From assembly GCF_003201285.1 (NCBI RefSeq), contig NZ_QICS01000003.1, positions 264,651 through 328,650 on the forward strand: a stretch of 64,000 nt of DNA, written 5' to 3'. Of the stretch, positions 1 to 8,279 are shown in pieces. Each line of letters begins with the position of its first letter. Within the stretch, counting starts at the first letter, position 1. The notes beneath the pieces were generated by a model, which made no database searches, was not told where the DNA came from, and saw only the letters and a program-made list of their open reading frames with translations. Source of the stretch: Lachnotalea glycerini (GTDB lineage Bacteria > Bacillota > Clostridia > Lachnospirales > Lachnospiraceae). A program made the translations under genes and the position numbers.

Positions 1-1
1 T

Positions 2-115
2 GGATTGGTAAATGATTTTTTGTTAGAATGGAATACAAAGAAAAAAGAACTTGCGGATGGCACCATTAGTGCCAATGATTATTTTGAATGGAAGATTACA
101 TGGCCACATGCCTAA
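2..115 (+). CDS. C-terminal end of an XRE-type regulator (cut by window start)
   Basis: The 38 codons visible end in EWKITWPHA and are almost identical to the tail of the frameshifted XRE-type gene at 15164-15714. They also resemble the tail of the XRE gene at 34707-35264, which ends its conserved part with LEWKLNWP. The gene's N-terminal helix-turn-helix would lie outside the window. It is followed by arm-like repeats and a terminator hairpin in the same order as at 15714-15887, so I read it as the last gene at the right end of an element (element C) extending leftwards. Confidence 0.75.
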   Translation, partial: GLVNDFLLEWNTKKKELADGTISANDYFEWKITWPHA

Positions 116-200
116 GCTCTTCCGAAAGAATTTTATACAAAATCTGTGATTTTGCACAAAAAAGTGAGATTTTCTTATTCATAGAATAGATGTCCGCATA

Positions 201-219
201 GTACCAAAATAGTACCAAA
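201..219 (+). other. Arm-like paired direct repeat, element C right end
   Basis: Two GTACCAAA units start 11 bases apart. The same arrangement is at 15800-15818 and, as GTATCAAA/GTATCACA, at 37813-37831. In the two uninterrupted copies the second unit lies 61-62 bases from the 11-base core. Paired direct repeats at a fixed distance from a core are typical of arm-type binding sites of tyrosine integrases. The function is inferred. Confidence 0.5.
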
Positions 220-270
220 CGACATAATCGAGTAGGAGGTAGGTAATTAATTTACCTACCGACCTCTCAC

Positions 271-304
271 ACCACCGTGCGTACCGTTCGGTACACGGCG
301 GTTC
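271..304 (-). ncRNA. Group II intron domain V
   Basis: On the minus strand this 34-nt segment folds as a long hairpin: ACCGCCGTG pairs with CACGGTGGT, capped by TACC-GAAC-GGTA. It follows the maturase stop codon and precedes a domain VI-like hairpin at 227-262 (the TAGGTAA/TTACCTA arms are visible). The 5' strand carries CGC, the catalytic triad reported for class C introns, rather than AGC. Confidence 0.85.
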
Positions 305-305
305 T

Positions 306-1720
306 CTAGTTTTCACATATTTTCAGATAGTAGTCAGCCATGGACATATACCCAAGGCTGGCTATTACTTTATTTGTAAGTACACTATTCAGCATTATTG
401 CTGACCGCCACATTCCTTTGCGACAGTTTGCCAATTCATGTACTTTCCATTCAGGCATACCAAATTTCTTAATCATTCGGTATCTCGTCTTGATTTTCTT
501 CCATTGCTTCCAATAGATAGCCCTTATTTTACGACGTAACCATTCATCTGTCCCCCTTAGCAGTTGTTTCATGTCTGCCATTGCAAAATAATTCACCCAT
601 CCTCTTATGAATTGCGTTAATTTCAATACTCTGTATTCATTGCTCCATCCGTTACTTCTCGATGTGAGTTCTTTTAACTTTGCTTTCATTTTCGCTATTG
701 ATTTAGGATGTACTCTCATTTTACATTTTCCCTTGTATCTGTAGAAACTGTAACCAAGATATTTCACTTTACTGACATGCGCCACTTTGGTTTTCTCTCG
801 GTTCACTTTTAGAAAAAGTTTTCCTTCGATAAACGGCATGATATTTTCTAAGGTTCTTACTGCACTCTTTTTGCTTTTGCAGAAAATCATGCAATCGTCC
901 GCATAGCGCACAAATCTGTGCCCTCTGCGTTCTAATTCCTTATCCAACTCATTTAGCATGATATTGCTAAGTAGTGGACTTAGTGGTCCGCGCCTTGTGG
1001 CATTCCGACATCTGTCTTTTCAAACATCCCATTACTGATTACTCCCGCATTGAGATATTTGTGAATGAGCGATATTACTCTGCCATCCTTGATGGTACGG
1101 GATAACACTTCAATAAGTTTGCTTTGACACACTGTATCAAAGAATTTCTCTAAATCCATATCTATCACATATACATATCCATCATTCACATTCTGTTGAC
1201 ATTGTTTTAGTGCATCAAATGCACCTCGTTTCGGTCGAAAACCATAACTGTTCTCCGAGAACTGTTCTTCATATATCGGGGTAAGTACCTGTGTGATTGC
1301 CTGTTGTAACACACGGTCAACCACTGTTGGTACGCCCAGTTTTCGAATTTCTCCTTTTGCTTCTTTTGGTATTTCTACCCTACGGACTGGATTTGGTTTA
1401 TATTTCCCATCTTTCAACTTTTGGACAAGTTGCTTTTGGTTTTCTTTGAGAAACGATAGAAGTTCATCCACGTTCATCCCATCAACACCGCCTGCCCCTT
1501 TGTTTGATTTCACTTTCTTATAAGCCTTGTTCAGGTTATCCGATTGTAAAATCTTCTCCAATAATGTGTCCATCTGAAAATCTGTGATGATGTCGTTGTT
1601 TTCAGCAATCCTCGATTGAACGGACACTTCTGCATACTCTTTCTGTTCCGCAGATACCATTTGCAGATAGTCCTCAATATGAAGTTGTCTGTCCTTAAAT
1701 TCAGTCTTAGTTACTTTCAT
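306..1720 (-). pseudogene. ltrA: Group II intron reverse transcriptase/maturase, frameshifted
   Basis: The N-terminal piece (980-1720, 246 codons) has the fingers and palm motifs, including SYGFRPKRGAFDAL, VIDMDLEKFFDTV and VGMPQG. It runs into a stop just after MPQG. The C-terminal piece (306-959) continues in another frame with FVRYADDCMIF (catalytic YADD) and the GIIM maturase domain ending GYMSMADYYLKICEN. The family reads PQGGPLSP at the junction. Here the minus strand reads GGCGCGGACCA at 984-994, so an extra GC dinucleotide (or one lost base) explains the break. The start ATG at 1720 has an AGGAGA ribosome site. With the frame restored the protein would be about 460 aa, normal for a class C maturase. 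As read, the intron cannot make a full maturase and would need help in trans. Confidence 0.9.
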
Positions 1721-2130
1721 TTACTCACATCTCCTAAAGTTCAGTCCTTCCCAACTCATTGCAACTGCGTTGGTACTATGACCTCGGCTGACTTCTCATG
1801 ATAAATCTTATTTCAACCATAACCGCAAATATTTTATTGCATTAGCTATGTCCATGAGACCTCCCCAGGTAAGGACGCAATCTTCCTCTCCATCTATCTG
1901 CCACATTTACTACAGTTAATTCCGAGTAGTTATTGGACTTCGACTTGTCTTGCAGTCTTATCCTTAACTGTAGCCTGATGTGATTTCTGTTCGTCAGACC
2001 AGAGATTTGCCTACACCTTCCTTCAGATTCCACCTCACGATGGACACCCTTGGTGTTCAGCTATGTCTTTCCCACTACTAGGGCAGACTAGGGACTTTAA
2101 CCCTTAAGATTGCGCCCATGCTGGGCGCAC

Positions 2131-2181
2131 AAGAGAGCCCACAAACCCTTATTTTATAAGGCTTTGCGGGCTCAAAATTTT
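2131..2181 (-). terminator. Terminator hairpin interrupted downstream by the intron
   Basis: GAGCCCGCAAAGCCTTAT pairs with ATAAGGGTTTGTGGGCTC around 2134-2172. The hairpin is nearly symmetrical and has A- and T-runs on either side (AAAATTTTT at 2174-2182), so it could end transcription from both strands. The intact version is at 15828-15868. The group II intron sits immediately after the minus-strand 3' arm (CTCTT then GTGCG). Confidence 0.75.
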
Positions 2182-2192
2182 TACTCAAACTC
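2182..2192 (+). other. Attachment-site core candidate between elements C and B
   Basis: TACTCAAACTC is identical to 15877-15887 and differs by one base from TATTCAAACTC at 37889-37899, which overlaps the last codons and stop of guaA. Repeat homology with copy 2 ends exactly here, as expected for a recombination core. It is inferred to be an att site. Confidence 0.6.
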
Positions 2193-2295
2193 TTGATCTG
2201 ATGTCAAATTTATATTTCCTTGGGTACACATTTGTGTATTTTTCTCTTTTCTAAATCATATTTTTCGTTCTATTATTTTTGACTTTGAAGACTTT

Positions 2296-2313
2296 TAGAG
2301 CCAAAATAGAGCC
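2296..2313 (+). other. Arm-like paired direct repeat, element B left end
   Basis: TAGAGCCAAAA TAGAGCC has two units 11 bases apart and begins about 104-106 bases to the right of the core at 2182-2192. The left end of element A has a GTATC pair with the same 11-base spacing 104 bases from its core. Apart from TA changed to AG, the unit matches TAGTACCAAAA at the right ends. The integrase-arm role is inferred from this geometry. The stretch 2193-2403 otherwise holds no gene that I can see. Confidence 0.4.
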
Positions 2314-2403
2314 GATACATTTTCTCTAAATACACTGCATTTTTCTAATAAAACAGGCACTGAAAACTGTATTACAATAATTATTATACATGATTCATTT
2401 CAA

Positions 2404-4449
2404 TTATTCAGTTACAGTGCTAAGCAGCTCAAAATATCCTGGTTCTTGTTCACCCTTAGTATTTGTAACAGTAAAACTGAATGTTACTGATTCACCAGGT
2501 AAAATATTATAATTACTTGGATTATTTATAATTGTGTACTGGTTATCATCGTGATTCAAAATATTTGCTCCCCATAAAGTGTCAATGTTTTCTTCAAATT
2601 CAAAATCCAACTTCCAATCTTCAATTATTACATCTGATGTATTTGTAATAATAATTGAAGCAATATAACCATTATCCCACTGGTTATCAATTCTGTAATT
2701 AATTTCATAATTAGCAGGAGTAATTGAATAATAATTAGTAAAATTAAATTCATTAGGAATATTAATTTCGTCTTCTTTAACTGCAATATACCCAAAAATT
2801 ACTGTCTCTCCAGACTTAATATCCTGATTATAACCATTATTCTTTACTACGGTATAACCATCTGCCTGACTAGCTTTTCCATTCCAGATACTCTCAATGA
2901 CATCATCCGTATTATATACAATTTCCCAATTATGTATTGTTTCTTTTGTTGTATTCGTAACAGCAATTTCTACCTGGTAATTATTTTCATATTCACTAGT
3001 AATAGAGTAACGTAAACTCATAGTATCATTATGATATGTATAAGTAGTATCACTATCTTTCTCTATGCTTCCTAAAATTAAATCATCAGCTTGCTGCAAA
3101 GAACTATATACATCAATTTCTCCAATACCATATAATGAATCCTTTCCTTTTTCACCTAGATCATTTGCACCAGCCTTAAGGATATTTTCAACATCACTAA
3201 CCTTATAAAATTTATAGTTATCTTTACAATAAGATAAAATATCCGCTAATCCAGCAGAAACAATCGCTGTAGATAAACTTGTACCATATGAAAACGTATA
3301 TCCTTGCGGGATACCAATCGTCGCTAAACCATTATCTATGTAAGTTGGGTAGAGAACATACATACAAGCGGTTATATCTAAATAGCCATTTTCATAGACT
3401 AAATCTCCGCCAGGTGCACAATAATCAACAGAATAACCATGATTACTATAACTTGCTAGTTTTTTATTACTAACTGCTGAAACAGTATAAACATCACTAA
3501 CTCCTCCAGGTAAATGTAAAATGTTATTTACCTCATACTGAGAATCTAAGTCTAAGCTATAATTTCCTGCTGATGCAACCACAAGAACATTATTATTTCT
3601 AGCAAATCTAAGAGCCCTTTTATAAGCATTGATAATTAACTTTTCATTTTCTTTATTAGTATATTTATATGTACCTAAACTCATGTTAATAATATCATTA
3701 CCATCATTAACAGCATCAATAAGTGCATTTATAGTCCATAAAGATTCACCTGAAGATGCATCCAGAACTTTATATGGGGTTATTGTGGCATCAGGTGCTA
3801 ACTGAGCTATTATTCCTGTTATCATGGTTCCATGAGTATTGTAATCAAGTATACTGCTGTCACTATCAACATATGACTTAGCATTTTTCAAGTTTATCTT
3901 GCCTTTTAAATAAGGATGATTATAATCAACACCACTATCAATTATGGCAATTTTTGTATTATTACCTGATGATAGTTCTAAAGATTTTCCATCTCCGGTC
4001 ACTTCATTTACATGCCAAGATAATCTTTTAAATATTTGTTCATTCGTCACACTAGATGCACTATCTAATTCTTCATTCTCAACACTAATACTGTCTGAAG
4101 ATATACTACCTAAATCAATTGGATCTACTACAATCTCTGGTAAAAAGCCAGAAATTTCTATATATTTTTTTATATTTTCATTGTTAGCAATCTCACTACT
4201 AGTAATTGTATTTGGATATTCCACATGAATAAGATTAACTTCCTCATATTCAGTAATATTTATATCACTATCAAGTTTCTGTATTAAAGAGCTTACTTCT
4301 TGTATATCTATATTTTCGACTAACAATATGTCCATTTCATTTTTATTGTCTTCAGCTGCACAGACCTCAGTCATGTCAACAATATTGTTTAATAAAAATA
4401 TTACCAAAATTGCAGTAATTATTTTTATTGGATGCAATTTCATTTTCAT
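2404..4449 (-). CDS. lanP: Lanthipeptide leader protease (subtilisin family S8) with CBM2-like modules
   Basis: This is a secreted serine protease of 681 aa. The start at 4449 is preceded by AAGGGG; an upstream in-frame start is less likely. A signal peptide (KIITAILVIFLLNNIVD, ending VCAAED) is followed by a prodomain. The S8 catalytic domain has Asp in IIDSGVD (about residue 171), His in THGT (about 205), Asn in SAGN and Ser in GTSLSTA (about 389). In the CylA/LicP family this enzyme removes the last six leader residues after LanT has cut, here GDVGAE and GDVNAE. After the protease, residues of about 455-681 form two modules with the W...WN...N.YN...G pattern of CBM2-type carbohydrate-binding domains. 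That is unusual for a LanP; CylA is only about 410 aa. It is the last gene of the cluster, 205 bases after lanT. Confidence 0.88.
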   Translation of the reverse strand: MKMKLHPIKIITAILVIFLLNNIVDMTEVCAAEDNKNEMDILLVENIDIQEVSSLIQKLDSDINITEYEEVNLIHVEYPNTITSSEIANNENIKKYIEISGFLPEIVVDPIDLGSISSDSISVENEELDSASSVTNEQIFKRLSWHVNEVTGDGKSLELSSGNNTKIAIIDSGVDYNHPYLKGKINLKNAKSYVDSDSSILDYNTHGTMITGIIAQLAPDATITPYKVLDASSGESLWTINALIDAVNDGNDIINMSLGTYKYTNKENEKLIINAYKRALRFARNNNVLVVASAGNYSLDLDSQYEVNNILHLPGGVSDVYTVSAVSNKKLASYSNHGYSVDYCAPGGDLVYENGYLDITACMYVLYPTYIDNGLATIGIPQGYTFSYGTSLSTAIVSAGLADILSYCKDNYKFYKVSDVENILKAGANDLGEKGKDSLYGIGEIDVYSSLQQADDLILGSIEKDSDTTYTYHNDTMSLRYSITSEYENNYQVEIAVTNTTKETIHNWEIVYNTDDVIESIWNGKASQADGYTVVKNNGYNQDIKSGETVIFGYIAVKEDEINIPNEFNFTNYYSITPANYEINYRIDNQWDNGYIASIIITNTSDVIIEDWKLDFEFEENIDTLWGANILNHDDNQYTIINNPSNYNILPGESVTFSFTVTNTKGEQEPGYFELLSTVTE

Positions 4450-4654
4450 AAAAATCCCCTTTCCATCACACAAAAAAAGTCACAACTATAAATGAATCTG
4501 TTTTCTATTTTACTTTTCTATATTCATACTATTTTTAACTTTACAAATTTCTAAAACCAATCTATCTCGATTAGTAATAACTCCAATACTACTAATATTT
4601 ATATGATAAGCTTAACCGCTCTCAACCAAAGAATCGATTCCATTTTTAAATATT

Positions 4655-6766
4655 TTATAAAGAAATATTATACAATCGAGCATAATAATCATTTTTTTTC
4701 ATTAATTCATTATGTGAACCAGTTTCAACAATTTTACCATTATCCATTACAATTATTTTATCAAACTTCTCTATTGTTGAGAGTCGATGCGCAACCACAA
4801 CCATAGTGGCTTTTATATTTAGCAAATATTCCATAACCGTCTTTTCAGATTCATTGTCAAGCGCACTTGTCGGCTCATCTAAAAATATAATACTTGGATT
4901 TGATATAATTGTTCTTGCAATCGCAACTTTCTGTCGCTGACCACCTGACAGATTCTGACCACTTTCCGATATATTAGTTTCTAACCCCAAAGGAAAACTA
5001 TTTACAAGTTCTCCCAATTTTGTGACTTGAATATTTTTTAAAATATCTTCTTCAGTAAAATCCCTTCCCATTGTAATGTTTTCCCTAAAAGTTCCTTTAA
5101 ATAAGCAACTTTCTTGTAATACAATGCCAATTTTTTCTCTCAATTTATGAATATTCAATTCTTTAACATTATAATCATCATAATAAACATTTCCTGATGT
5201 TGTCAGATATAAACATGACATTACTTTAAGCAGAGTAGATTTACCAGAACCACTAGCTCCAACAATAGCAACCTTTTCATATGGGTTTATTTTCAAGCAT
5301 ACATCTGAAACTGCCAATGGTGAAAATTCGCTATATTTATACGATACATTCTCTAATGTAATCTCACCTTTATAATTAGAAGGGTTTTTATCTCCCATAA
5401 GTGATGATTCGTTTGGTGTATCTAAAATATCTAATAGTCGTTCCAAGTATAATTTAATCATTAGTATTTGACTATAAGAATTCATAATCGATAAAATAGG
5501 TTTCAGGAAGGATACACCAATTGTACTAAATGCAATTACGCCACCTAGGGTTATTTCTTGTTGACAAACCAAAACATATCCACCAAAAATTATAAATAAA
5601 GAATAAAAAGTCTGAATGGTTTGTGTCATATTAGATAGAATAGATGAACACTTAGCTTTTTCTTTTTCTAAACCAACTTGTTTATCAAAATTATCTTCCC
5701 ACTTGCAATACATATTTCTCTGAGAATTAGTAGACTTTATTGTAAAAATATTATTTACAATTTCATTAATCATATCCTGTGCTTTTGTTAGAACCACTAT
5801 CTCATTCTGCTGAATTTTGCGATTAACCTTCGCGTTGATATATGAAAAAAAACATAAAATAAATGCTATAATAATTGTAAATATAGCCAATTTTACACTA
5901 TAAAAAAACATTGCAAATAAATACAAAAAAAAGAAGATTATATCTATAATCAACTCTATCATCTGATCAATCAATATCTGGCGAATATATGAATTTGAAT
6001 TTATTCTATATATAAGTTCCCCTTTACTTCTATTTACAAAATACGAATATGGCAAATCAAGCAATTGAATAATGGTTGTACTTAAAAAATTTTTGTCGAA
6101 CGTAGTTTGCATTCTCGTTATAACTCTAGTTCTAATTAGGTTAAATGTGAAATAATTTAAAAAGAGCAAGATAATAATTATTAGCATTGATTTGAAAACT
6201 AAGACTTTTGAAAATTCTAATCTATCAATAATATATTGCATAGCATATGGTATAACCAAACTTAAACACTGCATTATTATTGATATAATCAATGTCAATA
6301 ATAAGAGAATAATATTTTTTTTTGCAATCTTCAGAATAACAGGATGTACTTTAGATAATTGGATTTTTCTATGCCCATTATTTGTTACATACAATGCTAT
6401 CCCAGAAAAATGTTCTTCAAATTCTTCACGCATTACTTTCTTCTTACCAATTGCTGGATCTATGATTAATATATGTTTTGAAGTAATTTTTTCAATTATA
6501 ACGAAATGTTTTTGATCCCAAAAAGCGATAAAAGGAAGAGGTACAGCTTTCACTGACTTAGCATCAATTTTGACTGCTTTTGAAGTAACACCATTTTCAC
6601 TCAAAACAGTTTGAAGCTGTAATAAATTATACCCACCATTCGGAACCCCATATTGTTCTCTTAGACTTGATAATTTCGTCTTCTTGGTAAAGTAATCTAT
6701 AATCATTGAAACACATGCTAACCCACATTCAGAATGCTCACATTGTTGCTGAAAATGAACTTTCAA
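4655..6766 (-). CDS. lanT: Bifunctional lantibiotic peptidase/ABC exporter
   Basis: This 703-aa membrane protein cleaves precursor leaders and exports the modified peptides. The N-terminal C39 peptidase has Q8, catalytic C14 in HSECGLAC, His in QKHFVII and DP. It is followed by six hydrophobic helices (about residues 150-420) and an ATPase domain with Walker A GASGSGKST, signature LSGGQ and Walker B IIFLDEPTSALD. C39 enzymes cut after GG, GA or GS, matching QGS in both precursors. The start is TTG at 6766 with GGGAGG upstream, and the site overlaps the stop of the preceding reductase gene (8-base gap), so the two genes are translationally close. It is the homolog of CylB. Confidence 0.95.
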   Translation of the reverse strand: MKVHFQQQCEHSECGLACVSMIIDYFTKKTKLSSLREQYGVPNGGYNLLQLQTVLSENGVTSKAVKIDAKSVKAVPLPFIAFWDQKHFVIIEKITSKHILIIDPAIGKKKVMREEFEEHFSGIALYVTNNGHRKIQLSKVHPVILKIAKKNIILLLLTLIISIIMQCLSLVIPYAMQYIIDRLEFSKVLVFKSMLIIIILLFLNYFTFNLIRTRVITRMQTTFDKNFLSTTIIQLLDLPYSYFVNRSKGELIYRINSNSYIRQILIDQMIELIIDIIFFFLYLFAMFFYSVKLAIFTIIIAFILCFFSYINAKVNRKIQQNEIVVLTKAQDMINEIVNNIFTIKSTNSQRNMYCKWEDNFDKQVGLEKEKAKCSSILSNMTQTIQTFYSLFIIFGGYVLVCQQEITLGGVIAFSTIGVSFLKPILSIMNSYSQILMIKLYLERLLDILDTPNESSLMGDKNPSNYKGEITLENVSYKYSEFSPLAVSDVCLKINPYEKVAIVGASGSGKSTLLKVMSCLYLTTSGNVYYDDYNVKELNIHKLREKIGIVLQESCLFKGTFRENITMGRDFTEEDILKNIQVTKLGELVNSFPLGLETNISESGQNLSGGQRQKVAIARTIISNPSIIFLDEPTSALDNESEKTVMEYLLNIKATMVVVAHRLSTIEKFDKIIVMDNGKIVETGSHNELMKKNDYYARLYNISL

Positions 6767-6774
6767 TTATTGAA

Positions 6775-7494
6775 TCACCTCCCTATCGACTGTAGATATT
6801 CCTCAAAAGAATTATACTCTAACATACCACTGTCTCTCCAAAAATTGTATTCGCATGGCTCTACACCTACTGTACTCTTTGTATCTGACTGCAACATTAC
6901 CATATACTTCGAGCTAGGAAATAGCTTCTCAATGTCTTTATTTGATTGTGGTGGTAAATTAACATATTTACTTATACGCTTTGCAATTTCCTGCGATACT
7001 TCAGATAGCCATTTTGAATTGTTTATCTGATTTGGAAAATAAGACGCATTTGCTGTCGCAATTACATTACCACCCATATAACTAATAATGCTACTAAGTG
7101 GTTTAATTACAGATGTAAAAGCATTACAACTGCATGTACTTAATACCACAACTGGCTTGCCTTGCAATCTGAATGTATGAGCCCACCAAGCCAATTTATC
7201 TAATATTAATTTTAAATCCCCAGTGAAATAGTGAAGATACACAGGCGACGCAATTATTAAAATATCAGATTCTAATATTTTTTGTTGTAGCAATTCTATG
7301 TCGTCTTTATTAACACATTTGCAATTGGTAAAACATTTGCTACATCCAACACAAGGCTTTATGTCATAATCCTGTGGAAATACATACTCAACTTGAAATT
7401 CTTCATTACTTAATTGTTTAGTTATGTTTTTTACAAATGTAATTGTATTTCCCTTTTTTTGTCTACTACCAATTAAAGCGAACACCTTTTTCAT
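6775..7494 (-). CDS. NADPH-dependent FMN reductase-like protein, candidate LanJ_B
   Basis: The 239-aa flavodoxin-fold protein starts ALIGSRQKKGNT (FMN phosphate loop). It carries PCVGCSKCFTNCKC, the Cys-rich insert common in the NADPH-dependent FMN reductase/iron-sulfur flavoprotein group, then ASPVYLHYFTGDLKLILDK. It lies between the precursor genes and lanT in the same direction. In some class II clusters a flavin-dependent reductase (LanJ_B) hydrogenates dehydroalanine and dehydrobutyrine to D-residues, and both precursors here have many Ser/Thr not paired with Cys. The LanJ_B role is inferred from family and context; a general redox role is possible. Confidence 0.75.
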   Translation of the reverse strand: MKKVFALIGSRQKKGNTITFVKNITKQLSNEEFQVEYVFPQDYDIKPCVGCSKCFTNCKCVNKDDIELLQQKILESDILIIASPVYLHYFTGDLKLILDKLAWWAHTFRLQGKPVVVLSTCSCNAFTSVIKPLSSIISYMGGNVIATANASYFPNQINNSKWLSEVSQEIAKRISKYVNLPPQSNKDIEKLFPSSKYMVMLQSDTKSTVGVEPCEYNFWRDSGMLEYNSFEEYLQSIGR

Positions 7495-7521
7495 TTAATT
7501 AACCTCATCTGTTTTTAATAT

Positions 7522-7553
7522 AAACTTAGATAGACAATTGTCTATCTAAGTTT
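7522..7553. terminator. 32-bp perfect palindrome between precursors and downstream genes
   Basis: The left half AAACTTAGATAGACAA is followed directly by its exact complement, TTGTCTATCTAAGTTT, with no spacer. On the minus strand it is followed by ATATTAAAA, so it could act as a weak terminator or attenuator that leaves the precursor mRNA more abundant than the reductase-lanT-lanP mRNA. It could equally be a protein-binding site. The rest of 7554-7755 shows no gene. Confidence 0.6.
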
Positions 7554-7755
7554 GTTTGCAATCATTCCTTACCTAGTTTTCTATCTACAAACGCGAACAA
7601 CAAAATCAAGTCATGTGAGATAAAATATTGGTATGTAATTAAAATTACTTCTCATCATTACCACTAATCACTTTTTGATAGAAGATGTTGATTCTATAAA
7701 ACATTTCAAATGCGATCTGAAAACTTTGTGCTAAACTATAGATTAGTCCTTCAAC

Positions 7756-7989
7756 TTAGCATTTTAATGCTGAATGCACTGCTCCTGAAACCAAACTAGC
7801 AACTCCAGCCGATGCTATTGCACACCGAGCAGATGACGCTTGAGTAGCTGCTACGGATAAAGCAACACAAGCAGGTGAAGTAGTAAACTCAGCTCCAACA
7901 TCACCAGATCCCTGTACCATTGTCATCTCTGCAATACTCATATCTTCAAAAGTATCGCCTACAATTTCTTTCATATTAATATCTGACAT
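7756..7989 (-). CDS. lanA1: Two-peptide lanthipeptide precursor 1 (three-Cys, CylL-like)
   Basis: This is a 77-aa precursor. Leader residues 1-28 end in EMTMVQGS, the cut site for the C39 domain of LanT. Residues 29-34, GDVGAE, match the hexapeptide (GDVQAE in cytolysin) that LanP removes. The core, residues 35-77, begins FTTSPAC and ends HSALKC, with Cys at 41, 56 and 77 and many Ser/Thr for dehydration. Spacings such as S73-x3-C77 fit rings like those of CylL-L. The start has AAGGAG upstream. The leader is almost identical to that of the next precursor, so one LanM probably serves both. Confidence 0.93.
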   Translation of the reverse strand: MSDINMKEIVGDTFEDMSIAEMTMVQGSGDVGAEFTTSPACVALSVAATQASSARCAIASAGVASLVSGAVHSALKC

Positions 7990-8016
7990 AATTCTTTCTC
8001 CTTTACAAATAATTTT

Positions 8017-8223
8017 TTAACATTTCCCCTTAATAGTTTTTACTACCTGTACTCCTGAAGCATATGAGCCTGCAGCTGCTGTTGCAGCAAGTGTAACTGA
8101 AATAAATAATTCGATCGTTGTTTCCGCATTAACATCACCAGATCCCTGTATCATTGTCATTTCTGCAATACTCATATCTTCAAAAGTATCACCAACAATT
8201 TCTTTCATGTTTATATTTGCCAT
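8017..8223 (-). CDS. lanA2: Two-peptide lanthipeptide precursor 2 (single C-terminal Cys)
   Basis: This 68-aa precursor has a leader nearly identical to that of lanA1: NMKEIVGDTFEDMSIAEMTM, then QGS, then GDVNAE. The core (residues 35-68) starts TTIELF, contains TLAATAAAG, and ends VKTIKGKC. It has only one Cys (C68), so at most one lanthionine ring, yet eight Ser/Thr. The start ATG at 8223 follows GGAGAAAGG; the longer frame with an upstream ATG lacks this spacing. In cytolysin both peptides carry an N-terminal TTPxC ring, and here the Cys position is occupied by other residues. It resembles the 'mixed' two-component lantibiotics, in which one partner is poorly ringed. Confidence 0.92.
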   Translation of the reverse strand: MANINMKEIVGDTFEDMSIAEMTMIQGSGDVNAETTIELFISVTLAATAAAGSYASGVQVVKTIKGKC

Positions 8224-8279
8224 GAGCCTTTCTCCTTCCAAATAATATATTTAAAACTAAATCAGAACTGTACACATTC

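Larger units (their letters stand above)
2..226 (+). repeat. Left part of long direct repeat, copy 1
   Basis: Positions 2-226 match 15601-15825 with only a few mismatches. The match resumes at 2131-2192, which equals 15826-15887. The gap in copy 1 is exactly the 1904-bp group II intron. The repeat contains the XRE gene tail, two GTACC arm-like repeats, a terminator hairpin and the 11-base core, so it is best explained as the equivalent right ends of two related integrated elements. Confidence 0.9.
227..2130 (-). mobile_element. Group II intron, class C type, with broken maturase gene
   Basis: The intron borders are read directly by comparison with the uninterrupted repeat copy at 15602-15887: removing 227-2130 restores it. 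On the minus strand the intron starts GTGCG at 2130 and ends CTCGAT at 227, the expected 5' GUGYG and 3' AY. The domain I region is 1721-2130, the protein gene sits in domain IV, and domain V is at 271-304. It entered just downstream of a terminator-like hairpin, the usual target of class C introns. The encoded protein has reverse transcriptase and maturase parts but no HNH endonuclease, as in class C. The total length of 1.9 kb also fits. Confidence 0.93.

Noticed and set aside
306-1720. Programmed frameshift making an intact maturase
   Set aside because: There is no slippery heptamer or downstream structure that I can see. Family members encode the protein in one frame, so a mutation or base error is simpler.
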